Assembly (NCBI GenBank): GCA_013176395.1 | Contig: JABMLP010000002.1 | Span: forward strand, 1,364,001 to 1,428,000 | From: Venturia oleaginea | Taxonomy: Eukaryota > Ascomycota > Dothideomycetes > Venturiales > Venturiaceae | DNA length: 64,000 bases | Direction: 5' to 3' | Part shown: positions 1-11,300 of the stretch, one piece after another | Numbering within the stretch: position 1 is the stretch's first letter | How the letters are laid out: each line of letters starts with the position of its first letter | The notes under the pieces: generated by a model | What the model was told of the DNA's origin: nothing | The model's input: the letters and a program-made list of their open reading frames with translations, nothing else | Database searches by the model: none | Made by a program: the position numbers and the translations under genes

Positions 1-261
1 GCATTATTGCGACACATGAAGCCGCCGATGATCCCTCACCAAGGTCGTGGAATCGATACTGTTAATTTCCGCAACGTTAAGGAGAGCCAGAGTGTAGATA
101 TCTCAGCGGCGAAGGCAAAGGGGGTGCCTTTGGATTCTGGGCTGAGGACGCCAGGGGAGGAGCTTGCAGATCCGTTTGAAGAGTTCAACAGCGTTACTTT
201 ACATCACGACGGGGACGATGACAACCAGCACAACCACGACGATGGTATACACGCTAGGTAG
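1..261 (+). CDS. 3' end of an unidentified gene (partial)
   Basis: An open frame runs in from the left edge and stops at 259-261. It would be the last exon or C-terminus of a gene that begins outside the window. The visible roughly 87 residues are hydrophilic. They end in an acidic and His/Asp/Asn-rich tail (HHDGDDDNQHNHDDG near residues 66-80). I see no domain. The frame has no start context of its own, and the first Met codons are simply internal. It could also be chance coding, because AT/GC composition alone does not settle it. I do not recognise the family. Confidence 0.35.
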   Translation, partial: ALLRHMKPPMIPHQGRGIDTVNFRNVKESQSVDISAAKAKGVPLDSGLRTPGEELADPFEEFNSVTLHHDGDDDNQHNHDDGIHAR

Positions 262-748
262 TGTCTGCTGGGTGGTCATTGAGGTGGACATGTATATGGT
301 GGGTTCCGTTTCTTGGTCGACATGCGTTGGTCGTTTGGAGGTCACTCATCAGCCGGTTCTTTCTGTGCGTCGTGATATGGAACTTGCAGGCGAATCGGCG
401 CGGCTGTTGTATTACATGCACTTCCTGGCGTTTTCACCGTGTCTTGTCCCGGAGTTTGGACAGATTGTCATTCCTTGACAGTAAAATGGCATTCAGGTGC
501 ATGGCGGGTTCTGTTGGTTTGTGCAGGCGAATAGGAAGAGGAAATATTGTATTATCTTTTTAAACCGTCCATATTTGATGTTCACGTGCGGTCTTCGTGA
601 TGTGGTTGTTCGACGCGTCAATGTTTGGCATTATCAACAGAGTCGATTGGCGTGAACGAAGTGATCACAACAGCTCCAACCACAGCCTCGGTCGCGCACA
701 AAGCTTGTACAATTCTTCTCCCTTCTGAAAACTACAAATTCATCAACA
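262..748. other. Intergenic, upstream of DAD3
   Basis: Between the partial gene and DAD3. Short overlapping open frames exist but none shows family similarity or a splice-compatible structure. The last 100 bases should hold the DAD3 promoter and 5' UTR; I see no distinct motif. Confidence 0.5.
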
Positions 749-1228
749 ATGGACGCCTCACTACCAACCACGCTTCCCTCCACCGCTCAAGACCCATCCT
801 TCACAAACGAAACTCTCACCCCCCTTGAACAAGAGGTCCTGGAAGAATATGCCCGATTACTTGGAAACCTCAATAACGTCAGTGTTTCCTCACTTGTACT
901 CTTGATCCCCCACCTCTTCTCACCAACCCGCACAAGGACCGTCAAACGTGACATGGTCTGGCGAAGTATCAATACAAAAACAGCCAACTCCTCAACACAC
1001 TTCGAGTCCCATCCCGATTTCCCGAACAACGGTTAACATGTAAGATAGCTCAGCGCTATTCTAGCGGACCTCTCTTCCAACTCTTCGGCCGATATCTTGG
1101 ATGCACTGAGGGGATTGGAGAGGAAGACTAGTCTTGTTTTTACGCTACTGAAGGCGAGTGTTTATTCTATTGTGCTGCAGCAGCAGATTGGGGAGGAAGA
1201 GGGGGCTGGAGTTGGGCAAGGCGAGTAG
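749..1228 (+). CDS. DAD3: DASH complex subunit Dad3
   Basis: Two exons, 749-877 and 1049-1228, give a 102-residue protein. The intron at 878-1048 has a GTCAGT donor and a TAG acceptor with GGTTAAC just upstream; both junctions are in phase 0. Exon 1 ends in the family motif LTPLEQEVLEEYARLLGNLN. Exon 2 carries LRGLERKTSLVFTLLKASVY followed by SIVLQQQ, the most conserved part of Dad3. Length fits the family (about 90-110 residues). Known role: part of the DASH/Dam1 ring that couples kinetochores to spindle microtubules. Reading straight through the intron would lose the whole conserved C-terminal half, so the spliced model is preferred. The gene converges on uS5m. Confidence 0.9.
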
Positions 1229-1560
1229 GTTTGGGCTGAGGTGGGGAGTTTGGCAGAGGAATTGGAGCTGGATTCGGATAATGTTAGATGGGGGTGCATT
1301 CGTTTCTGAAGTAGGAATGTTTTGTCGAGGCATATATGCATTGGGTTGCTTAGGAAGGGATTTGGATTTATGATACCCTAAGCACGCATTTTGGGGATAT
1401 AGGCATATATAGCGGGCACGATGTCGAAGTGGCATAAGAGAACAATGGCATAGATTTGGTCGGCTTTCTTATGATGCCGTGGAGTGACGGCTTTGTATAC
1501 CTCGTCACCCTCTCCAACCGCCACGCTATGCAATACAAATATGATGCAGAAGTATTTCAA
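1229..1560. other. Intergenic between convergent DAD3 and uS5m
   Basis: 3' flanks of two convergent genes. Small open frames on both strands look like chance. No hairpin or repeat stands out. Confidence 0.5.
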
Positions 1561-3010
1561 CTACGTCAACGACGAGACTTTTCCATCGTAGTAGACTTTT
1601 CTCAGATCAACCAACTTCCTCCCTCTTGCTCTGGCAATGTCGTCTGGTAGTATCTGGCTTGTGAGCGCTTCGAAGGTAGCTTTGACAGTGTTCATGGGGT
1701 TTCGTGAGCGGATCGATCGGGCTGACAGATCTTGGATACCAGCGCAACGGCACATCTCGAAAATAAGATGTTGGCATCGGATTCCGAATCCTGTAAAGAT
1801 GTTGTTAGCATGGCCAGTAAAATATATTGGTGCACAATATACCGGGCGGTCGTGAGCTCAAATGCACCTCCACAGCGCCGACCTTGCCCTTCACATCGCC
1901 ATAAATCGTCCGTTCCTCGTATCTGTTGATGGGCTTCATATTCCTAATAGCGTTCAACATGGCCTGTCTCCTTGAATCTTCGGGTTCTGAGGATTTGCCC
2001 TCTCCGATACCCAAAAGCCCAGCATGATTTCCAGCAATAGTGAGGTTGTATTCCGAGGCGATTTTTCCCATGCGCGTCTGATTGACTACACGATGCACAA
2101 CCAGGTTCTTGATACGGAATGATTTCAATTCAGCTGTTTCGTATCCAGTTTGTAAGGCAAGTCGTTTCAGACCCGCGGCGGCTGGATCGTCGTCGTCCGC
2201 CGATTTCCAACGTATTCGCGGATCATCATGTTTGGGAATAGCAGGTGCGAGGGCAGAGTAGGCGGGATCCGACCACATCGCCTTCTCCTCGGGTGACAGA
2301 TCAACCATCAATAGCGGATCTTGAGGATTAAGACCACCTTGCTTTGATGCTGAGAATTCTTCTCCATCGTTCCAATTGAATAGGGCCGGAGGAGAGATAC
2401 CATGGAGTATCTGGCGCACTGCATCCTCTTTGTCCGTGTCCTTCCATCTCTTCAAGCTGTTTACGAATTTCTGCCTGTCTTCTGGCAAGTTCATTGCCTC
2501 GATATCATGAAAAATTTGATTCGTGCTACGCGGATCTTCCACCCTCCGATTGACCTTCGCTATGAACTCCTCCTCGCTCATGAGGCGCAACTTGGACCTT
2601 TGGGATACCGGCTTCTGCTCTCGTCTATCTAAGAATGGATCCAGACTGGTGAAATCGTCAATGTACGGCGGCCTCCAGTGATCCGTCCTGAATCGCCCTT
2701 GGGTGACCATGTCTCGAGGGTCAATGGCTTTCTCGGCCTCGTGAAGAGCTTCCAGCTGGGCGGGAGTGTAGTGGTGTTTCATGGCCTCTTTTTCTTCCCA
2801 CGTGTAGGCGGGGAAGTTCTTGGTCATTTCATTGAGACTCCGCAATTGCTCCTGTGAGAGGCTTTGATAGTTCGCTCGGCGGCGGCGGGCATGGACAACT
2901 GGCGACGACGAGTAGGCGCGGAATTTGCTGGCGGGAGAGGATGCGGAGGGTGAGCAGAGTGCTGCTGCAATACGGCGGAGGAGACATGAAGCTGGGCGAT
3001 TGACGCTCAT
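1561..3010 (-). CDS. MRPS5: Mitochondrial small-subunit ribosomal protein uS5m
   Basis: Two exons, 3010-1843 and 1790-1561, with a 52-nt intron (GTATAT donor, TTACAG acceptor, phase 1), give 465 residues. The N-terminus is Arg/Ser/Ala-rich without acids (MSVNRPASCLLRRIAAALCS), a typical mitochondrial presequence. The S5 signature lies at about residues 295-395: KNLVVHRVVNQTRMGKIASE, then AGNHAGLLGIGEG and VEVHLSSRPPGFGIRC. The last piece is only completed by splicing. The C-terminal exon contains IQDLSARSIRSRNPMNTVKA, which belongs to the S5 C-terminal domain. Role by family: mitoribosomal decoding-site protein. It shares a 178-bp divergent promoter with TRM2. Confidence 0.92.
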
Positions 3011-3188
3011 ATCTCCTGTATCACAATTGGCGATGGATGGTTGCGCTTTCTTGGAGTTGTAGTTGAGGTACTTCGTAATCGGTCGCGCTTGAGAGGCCGG
3101 CGAGAAATTATATTTTTAGCGAAAGGCTGCATTTCTCAATTCTATCTTCAATCACCTCGAGAATTCGTATCACCACCACCATCAGTCC
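3011..3188. promoter_or_regulatory. Compact divergent promoter, uS5m / TRM2
   Basis: Only 178 bp separate the two start codons, so both genes must share this region, including their 5' UTRs. Both encode translation or tRNA-modification functions, consistent with co-regulation, but I cannot point to a named binding site. Confidence 0.55.
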
Positions 3189-4907
3189 ATGTTACGCCCT
3201 GCAATACTTGTGCGTGCTTTCCGTAGGCATTACTCATCCATCAATCCCCAATTGAAGCCAAACTTCGCGCCGTGGGCTGCCAATTGGACCATGTCTTCTC
3301 CCGCTCCTGATTCTGCGCCAACTGAGAGCAGAAAACGACCTGCTCCCGATAACCGGCAGGCAAAGAACAAGAAGCAGAAGAAAGCCGACAAACCAGCCAA
3401 AGAGGGTGGGAGTGCAGAGGTTCTTCTTTTCGATGTTCAGCAGTTGCTGAAGAAATTCTCTCTGGGTAGTAAACCACCAGACACGGAAGAGAACGCATTC
3501 AAAACTCTTCCGCAGCTTTATTCAGAACTCAAACTCACAGTCCACGAAATTTCTTCCACTGGTGATGCCCTTGCCTTGGACTCTTCATCAAAGCACGTCT
3601 ATGTTGTTCCATATGCTGTTCCCGGAGACAAAGTCACCGCGAAAGTCTTCAAGCATTTCGAGAAAGAAAACTATTCCTTGACTGATCTCGTCAAGGTCGA
3701 GACGCCTTCAGACAAGAGGGATGACTCTCTCGTTCGCTGCCAATACTTTGCTAGTTGCTCCGGCTGCCAATTCCAGATGCTTCCATACTCCGATCAGCTT
3801 GTCCACAAGAAGAGCATCGTTGTGAAAGCCTACAAGAACTTTTCAATGTTGGACCCCAAACTGGTGCCCGCAGTCGCTGATACCATCGGTTCGCCCTTGG
3901 AATATGGCTACCGAACAAAGCTCACTCCTCACTTCGATGGCCCTCCAGGAGGGAGAAGAGATCGACGAAACAACAAAAAGCCTTCGTGGTCTGAAGTTCC
4001 GCCCATTGGTTTCATGAAAAAGGGAACCAGGAAGACTATCGATATCGAGGACTGTCCCATCGGTACCGATGCTGTGCGAATGGGCATGAAGAGTGAAAGA
4101 GCCAGAGTCACAAGAGACATCGATACGTATTCGCGCGGCGCAACGATTCTGCTTCGTGAAAGCACCGAGCGGATACCAAAGGAAAAGTACGAAGAGAAGG
4201 AATCAACAGACACCATTTTCGAGGATCGCGGAGAGTATATCCACGCAAAGGCATGCATAACAGATCAAACGGCCATATCAACCGAATTCGTAGACGACTT
4301 CGCCTTCCAAAACCCAGCTGGCGCCTTCTTCCAAAATAACAACTCAATCCTCCCGAAGTTCACGAGCTACGTTCGAGAGCACATTCTCCCACCAAGATCT
4401 AGTGGTCGCAAGATCGTCAATCTGATCGATGCCTACTCTGGTAGTGGGTTGTTCACAATCTCTCTTGCATCTCTCTTCGGAAAGAGTGTCGGAATCGACA
4501 TCTCTTCATCCTCAATAGCCTTCGCTTCAAAGAATGCCAAACTCAACAACCTTCCCGAAGAACAAGCCTCTTTCATGGCCGCAGACGCCCGGGACCTCTT
4601 CAAATCTGTCAAGTTTGACGCGTCCGAAACTGTTGTCGTCATTGATCCACCAAGGAAAGGCTGCGACGACAACTTCCTCAAGCAGTTACTCAAGTTCGGC
4701 CCTGAGAGAGTCGTATATGTCAGTTGCAACGTGCACACACAGGCAAGGGATGTTGGGATGCTAGTTAATGGAATGAAAGGGATCGAAGGCACGTATGAGA
4801 TTGAAAGCTTGGTCGGGTTTGATTTCTTCCCACAGACAAGCCATGTTGAAGGTGTTGCAATATTGAACAAGGAAATGGTGAAGACAGAGATGGAGACTGA
4901 AGAGTAG
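3189..4907 (+). CDS. TRM2: tRNA (uracil-5-)-methyltransferase Trm2
   Basis: Single exon, 572 residues. Family: RumA/TrmA/Trm2 SAM-dependent enzymes that make m5U54 in the tRNA T-loop. An iron-sulfur-type cysteine set is visible: C184-x5-C190-x2-C193 (CQYFASCSGC) plus C289 (EDCPIG). The SAM motif is IDAYSGSGLF. The catalytic region holds DPPRKG from D486 and the nucleophile in VSCN, C513. A TRAM-like beta region precedes the cysteines. The N-terminus begins MLRPAILVRAFRRHYSS, which looks like a mitochondrial presequence. A second in-frame Met at residue 35 (nt 3291) is followed by a Lys/Arg-rich stretch that looks like an NLS (RKRPAP, KNKKQKK). Both could be used. The family assignment is very secure. 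Confidence 0.95.
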   Translation: MLRPAILVRAFRRHYSSINPQLKPNFAPWAANWTMSSPAPDSAPTESRKRPAPDNRQAKNKKQKKADKPAKEGGSAEVLLFDVQQLLKKFSLGSKPPDTEENAFKTLPQLYSELKLTVHEISSTGDALALDSSSKHVYVVPYAVPGDKVTAKVFKHFEKENYSLTDLVKVETPSDKRDDSLVRCQYFASCSGCQFQMLPYSDQLVHKKSIVVKAYKNFSMLDPKLVPAVADTIGSPLEYGYRTKLTPHFDGPPGGRRDRRNNKKPSWSEVPPIGFMKKGTRKTIDIEDCPIGTDAVRMGMKSERARVTRDIDTYSRGATILLRESTERIPKEKYEEKESTDTIFEDRGEYIHAKACITDQTAISTEFVDDFAFQNPAGAFFQNNNSILPKFTSYVREHILPPRSSGRKIVNLIDAYSGSGLFTISLASLFGKSVGIDISSSSIAFASKNAKLNNLPEEQASFMAADARDLFKSVKFDASETVVVIDPPRKGCDDNFLKQLLKFGPERVVYVSCNVHTQARDVGMLVNGMKGIEGTYEIESLVGFDFFPQTSHVEGVAILNKEMVKTEMETEE

Positions 4908-5473
4908 TGGTGTCCGAAAAGGTACTATTTGGACTTCTTTGCGAGCCGAGTTTGGCGACTCGAAACTTAGCTCCCGCTGTAGCCACTCGAAACGAGACTC
5001 GGTACCGAGCTATACGATTAGAAGTTCGATCGAATCCGGGGGAGATTTGCGAATGCGAGCCCAGATCCACAAACCTCTCGCATTCAAGTATTTAGGTGAC
5101 GGACAGAAATCAGAAGTCAAGTTTGAAGCGTCATCAATCTCTCTCAGCCATAAGCCCTGGTTCTTGTCGAGATCGAGCTATGCCGAGGCCTGCTAATATT
5201 GACTATACAATAGATCTTAATGTCGAAGCGCCTCAAATGGCCTCTTTACATCTGATCACACTCCGTTGATTCTGACGGCCACCCATGTTTTTTCTGATGT
5301 ACGCGAATGCGAGGAGCGGTCTCCGCCCAAATACCAGGTCACCTCGTGCTCTCAAACAAGTACTTACGAAAGGCCGTGGACAACGCGTGCGGTTGGGCTT
5401 ATATAATGGAATCGTACGCTTCTCTTGGTTCATTCTTCACTTTCTTCGATCTTTCTGATTACACGCATCCAGG
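4908..5473 (+). promoter_or_regulatory. Intergenic with TATA box for the downstream oxidoreductase
   Basis: Holds the TRM2 3' flank and the promoter of the gene at 5474. A TATA-like octamer TATATAAT sits at 5400-5407, about 67 bp before the ATG, followed by a pyrimidine-rich leader. No other gene is supported. Confidence 0.5.
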
Positions 5474-6585
5474 ATGAGTAACTTCTGGAGCGCTAGCACC
5501 TCTACCCTCGAAAAGGAAGGAGTAGCGGTGGCCGATTTTCAGGAGCATGGTGTTCGCAAGTCCAGGGATCTAGCGACGTCGCTGTATTACTACGATGAGG
5601 CCGCCGACAAAGCAAAGGTAGCGGAGCCTATCGATCCGAACAAAGAACAGCCAAAAGTGTCGGTGCTTCCAAGTGCGACCTCAGGTTTCCTCGCTAAGTT
5701 CACATTGCAGCTGGTATCCCGAGACGCCTAGGAAGGAAGTCAAAACGACTATCAAAGACATCACTGGTCGCGAATCGTCCTTCACCCTCCATCAACACGG
5801 TTTTCAACTCTCCCGACAGTCCAATACCATCATAACAAGCTCAGAAGATCTTCTCAACGACGACAAGATCAAGAATGTATATTATCCACAGATGCAGAAC
5901 TGGCTGCAAGAAGTGTAGGCTAATCTCGCAACCCTGGTACTCCATACAATACTGACCAGTGGGCGATGTATAGAACTGGTGCCCCACGCGTCCTAGTCTA
6001 CCACCACGGCGTCCGAACAAGTCTGCAAGAAGGCGTCAAATTCATGCCTGGAAGTTGGGCAAAAGGCGGTCCCCGAACTCCTGCCCCACCCGTTTATAGC
6101 GTTCATCTAGATCAAAGTGATTGGGAATCTCACAATATCGTTCGTCGACACTTACCCAAGGAAGCAGATGCGCTTTTACAAAAGCGCGTTGTCATCGCCA
6201 ATGTAAGATTACCCCTTCATGAATATGCATACACAATTTCAACCTCATCGTGTAGGCCTGGCGTCCCATCAAAACAGTCTACCGCGATCCCTTCGGCGTA
6301 GCATCCGCTCCCTCAGTCCCATCATCCGACCTCATCCGCCGCCCCTACAAATTCTTCGATCAAACCAGGGAAACGTTGGCAGTAAAGCCTAACCCCGATC
6401 ACGAATGGTTTTTTAAGTATCAGCAGACACCCGAGGAAGTTTTGTTGTTTAAGGGGTTTGATACACATGGAGATGCTAGGGCGTGCCCTCACAGCGCGTT
6501 CGTGGACGAGGAAGAGAAGGGCAGGGAGGTTAGGGAGAGCATTGAAATAAGGGCTTTGTTGATTTATGAGGACTGGGAAGAGTAG
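5474..6585 (+). CDS. CmcJ/NvfI-family oxidoreductase (GA4-desaturase-like)
   Basis: Four exons: 5474-5658, 5711-5914, 5974-6202 and 6256-6585, giving 315 residues. Introns are 52, 59 and 53 nt. The first uses a weaker GTCGGT donor but restores the frame into WYPETPRKEV; the others are canonical. Family landmarks in order: IKDITGRESSFTLHQHGFQ, a tyrosine-rich NVYYPQMQNWLQEVTGAPRV block, SVHLDQSDW (metal-binding HxD), NAWRPIKTVYRDPFGVAS (Arg that binds the co-substrate) and the terminal RESIEIRALLIYEDWEE. The family is related to 2-oxoglutarate/Fe(II) oxygenases and includes AsaB, CmcJ and NvfI, often in secondary metabolism. No biosynthetic cluster surrounds it here. The substrate cannot be named. 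The HxD box has DQSDW rather than the more usual DQSY. Confidence 0.85.
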
Positions 6586-8386
6586 TTGATGGTATATACA
6601 GGTTGAAGATACTGTTCTGAAGGATAAGTAGTGGTATGATTGTTATTTTTTGGCCAACCTTAAGTTGCTTCCCTTCGCCGGTCATATGTTCCCCGAATAA
6701 ATCAAGATAAGTTTGCCACGTCGCGTAGTATTATCTGCAGCTCGCTCGCCAATAGACGCATCTGCGATTCCGCGTCTTGAGTATCTCTAGAGTCTCGATC
6801 TTCTCAATGATTCACGAAACCAAATCTCTCATTATGGCTTCGTGCTAATCGAAGCCGGAAATTGCTGAGCAGGAGAAGCAGAAGAAGATCGGGCCCGCCA
6901 AAGTCCATTCCACGAACGAAGCAGAATCCCATGACAATGCTGGTCTCAACCTTTGGAGAAACTGCGTTTAACATTGTCCCCGGCTGCAAAGAAATCGCCA
7001 TCTAAGGTATCCGCTTTGCCTACCAGTTCTCGGCGGCCAAATCTCCACCTGCAACTAAATTGCGGCCTAAGAAGTCAGCTCCTCCGTCTTCGACAAGACC
7101 ATATTCAGTGGGCAAGTTTCCGTCTGAAACTAAATTGGCCGTGAAGAAATTAGCTCTGCTTACCAGTGTACCTCAGCCACCGAAGGATCCATATTCTGCA
7201 AAGAATTCCCCGCATGCAAACAAGTCGCTGCCCAAGAACTAGCCCCTCACTATCTATCTCGGCCTTCCAGAAATTTGTGTTCGGCAAACTAGTCTTCGCC
7301 TGCAAGCAAATTACCGTTCCAGAAATCAGCTCCGCCTTCCTGATCATCTCCACCTCAAGATCAACTATCGATTCAAATTAAACCTAGCAAACTGAGCATA
7401 GGCACAAGCTATTGAGGTGCTTCTATAAACCACTTACTATTCTGTATACGCTAGGCGAGGTACGTGAAGGATCAAAAGCATTTAAGCCCTCGCGCGGCTC
7501 ATCGTCATTTTCCGGGCTCTCGACAAGCGATCGCAGACGTCAATTTCTAGATGCGCTGGCATTCGTATGCGCTTACAAGAGAGGCGGAGATTAGGTCATG
7601 GCAATAGGATTGTAGGTCGCACCTCAATGCCACACATTTTGGATTGTGGCAAACGGTTGTTCTAAGAAGGTGGTGCCTTTCGTGTAACCCCTTTGGGAAG
7701 AACTCAAGAGGATGGGAATTCTTCGGAATAGCACAAATTAGGGTACGACTCTAGTAACTAGGAAGAGTTCACGGTTCGGAGAGAAGCGAAATTCACATGC
7801 TTCAAAAACAGATTGAGAAGTGCCAACGGCTCACCAATAGAACGGATATGAAAGATCATCGATGTGAGCAACACTTATGCGTGCTACATCGTGTTACATG
7901 TATCCATAATAACCGATGAGCGGTAAACATCTTCAGTCAACCAAGTGTACTGCCATGCGGTTACTCGAAAACTTCAGATTCGTTCCTCGACCGAGAATAG
8001 GCGGGCAATTCTATAGCGGGAAGAGTATGTCTTCTCTGACGTTGACAGCGATTCTGACTTAGAAGGCGGAATGATAACAGTTTCTTCATAAACGTGATGA
8101 GTTCAGAGAAAAGGGATAAGAGAGGGATTAAGTACTCTGATCTTCAGGGAAACCAGGCGTTAGCCAAAACAAGTGAAATTATGCAAAGCCCATATCCGTC
8201 ATTATTTCTGTGTTAGCTTCCCATCATACAGTTAATAATACAAACTTTATCCTCATCCCTTCTTAGAGCCACCCATTTTGGAAGACCCAAACCCACGACC
8301 AAAAAACGCCCCTGTTACCCGCTCGCTCAAAATGTAACAATAAAAAACAACAATATATATATATCCACAAGAATTGAATCGGGATC
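6586..8386. other. Gene-free 1.8 kb with decayed repeats
   Basis: 3' flanks of the oxidoreductase and of CDC11. From about 6950 to 7360 the sequence holds degenerate units sharing AACTAAATTG...GAAGTCAGCTC (7053-7081, 7128-7155, and a weaker one near 7307-7332). Short Lys/Pro/Ser-rich frames occur here. They look like relics of a repetitive coding or repeat element. 7400-8230 shows nothing I can support. Confidence 0.4.
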
Positions 8387-11300
8387 TCAAGCCCCCTCAA
8401 CCGCAAGCACACCTCTCTCACTCTTCCTGACAACACCCAAATGCAACAGCCTCTCCCAAATCTCGTCTTTAACAAGCACATCCCTCTTACAAAACTCCTT
8501 TCCATCCAGCGTTGCAACGACCTTACAAGAAGAAGCAATCAACATCTCATACACCCTCCTCCTCAACTTCGTCCCATCATCCAAGCGCGAAAAATAAGTT
8601 TGATCCACCAACGGCGCCTGCGGCGGAAGTGTAAACGCATCGTCCTCCTCTTCCACATTCTCATTGGCCTCAGCCACATCACACGGACTCGTCTCGGTCG
8701 TGACAAGACGTTGCTCAACTGCCTTGGCATAAAATCCACCCGTGAACGGGTTATCCCTCAAGTCCAAGGTCTCAAGACTAGCCATCTTAGCAAGAACAGC
8801 TGCAGACTTGCGAAGTCGCGATAGCCGGTTGCCAGCAACCATGAGTATCGACAGCTCGCTGATATTGAGGAGTGGTCTCAAATCCTTGACGGCGTTAAAG
8901 TTGAGGTTCAAAAATTGCAGATTGGGAACACTGAGGCCAAACGTGTCAGGAAGAGTCTGCAGTCCACAAGACGCAAGGTTGAGGTGGCGTAGAGATGTCC
9001 ACCCGGTGGGCAAAGCTAGGGTTGGGATATGTGTGTCGCAAAGCGACAGGATATGTAGCTCTGGCAGCTTGGCTCGAAGTAAAGGTTCCAAATCTAATGT
9101 GCCGTCTTCCAGAACTTGAGATCCTAGAGATAGATTGCGAAGACATTTCAGATGAGAAACGCCAGAGGTTGACGTGAGACAGTTGGAATCGAGATGTAGT
9201 TGTTGAAGGCGAGCGGCAAAGTATGTCAAGTCCATGCTTGAGAGGTGGTTGTTCCTCAGGCTTAACGACCGCAACTGCTTGCATGGAGTGTCGTCTTGAG
9301 GGAAGTGCTCGAGCTCGTTTTCATCTGAGGAGGGTTAGCAATGTCTAACGTCGATGAGGACCCAAGACCTACCCAGGCGAAGTTCGGTCAAGGCGGGCAG
9401 GTAATGGAGACCTCGAATTTCAGTCAACTCATTGTTTCCAAGGTTGAGAGCTTGCAGACGGCTTCTATCAAGATATTAGCATACGTTCAAGATTCCCACT
9501 CAAAAAGCACCCACAGCTCATAGCCACTGAAATCCACCCTAGTCAGCTTGTTGTTTCTCACACTTAGGGTCAAAAGACCGTCGAGACACTCCACACCAGC
9601 TAAATGAGTTATGCGATTATTGTCTGCACGAAGTTCTCGCAAGTGCAGCAAGCAAGAAAAGCCTTCCATGCTGTCAATATCATTTCCAGAAACATCAACA
9701 TACTGCAAATTTGTCATGTGGCTCCAGGATGTGAGACTAGATAACAGATTGTTGCGGGCAGTGAGGGATCGGATCGTGGAGGGTGCGCCGATGAGCTGAC
9801 AAATCGTGTTTCGCGATACATTGAGCTTTTCCAATCGCTCACAGAACAGATCGAGGAGGTGAAGAGATGTCAGTTCTTTACCATGCAAGTCAACTTGGCG
9901 TAGCTCTTCCCAGAACGGCTCGTCGGGTTCAACATCTTGAAGTGCCTTCACGAGATGGTGATTACCATCAGCGAACCTATCTTCAACAGCTTGAGGCTGA
10001 TTACGTTTTGCGACGACTCGACTTGGATATGTTCGCTCATCAGCTTGATGCAGAGTGAATTCGGAGAGCTCGCTCATGTAGAATGTGATATCGCCTTTGC
10101 ATGGCGATGACGATGGTAGGGGCGCCAGTGTGCTGGTAGCCTTCTTTGCAGAGATGGGTCCCGAAAGACGGACAGAAACACTCATTTCCCGCCGATCCTG
10201 TTCTCCACAAAGTCCAGATTTTGCACGTGGCTGATGTGAGGCGAAATCCCTTGTGGCGGTCCCCAAATTCTCAGGCACTGGAGAGAGACCATTGTACTCC
10301 CGAGGGAGCATAGGCGACGATATAGACATAGTAATATCACGAAATTCGTGTGCGTGATTTTGAGAAGTCCGGCCCTCATGGATCTTGATTTCGTGCTCAA
10401 CTTCAAGCCCATCCGAAGCCTGGACCGATGTGCGAAGTGCTTCATCGAGATGTTCAGACTCAACGCCACTCTTGACGTGACTCCAGGATGTTGCCCGAGT
10501 TGTAGAATCAGTATCCTTCGCAGTGGAAGCGTTACGAGATGGTTTGGAGACTGGCGAGCTCGAATTTGCGGGCTGATCATCTTGCTTGTGATCAGAGGAA
10601 GCTTCTTTCTCGGCCCAATCGCTCATTGAAGCAGTTTGATCTCCGGCGTGGCCAAAAGAAGGTCTAAGCTGTGACCTGTTGAAGAAAAGGTGTTTGGTTT
10701 CCTCTACCTCATCCACAGTGAGATCGGGAATATCGTCGAAAGGATCATTTTCACTCTGCGAGAGAACACTTGACTCTTCTACTGTTGGCTGGACCTTCCT
10801 GGGACTCCTATTTTTGACCCAAATATTCTTTTCTTTATCAAAGGTCATCCCAGCAATTTGCTCAGGGATTAAATGGGCGACCGCATCTGGAGCAAGGGTC
10901 GCAACATTCTCCGAGGCTGATTTTCGAGATGCGGTGGTCCGAGCTAGAGAGGAATCCATGGAAGTATGCGAGCTATGGGTGTGTTGGTTTGTTCCATTTG
11001 TTCCTATAGAGCCATGCCCATCGCGAGTCCGGTTGGAATTCGAGCGTGACCTTGGTGGGGACTGAAGATGAGGAGACCGATCGATAATATGCAGTCCTGG
11101 CGCAGAGCTCTCGAGTGTCTCAATGCGACCTCCTGTCTGAACGATACTGTAGTCATATGGAGATGATCGGACGGAAGACCCCATGAAGTCATCGTCATCA
11201 CGGTCTTGATATTGTTGAAGATGGTTGAGAACACTCGGATCAAGCTCTTCTCCCTCTCGCGATCTCCATCCACTCCTTCTACCTTCTCGGGTGGGTGGGC

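Noticed and set aside
1158..1435. Overlapping frames on both strands downstream of DAD3
   Set aside because: Shadows of the DAD3 second exon and its 3' flank.
4960..5060. Possible tRNA (a GTTCGATCGAATCC-like B box near 5022)
   Set aside because: No acceptor stem, D-arm or A box could be placed around it.
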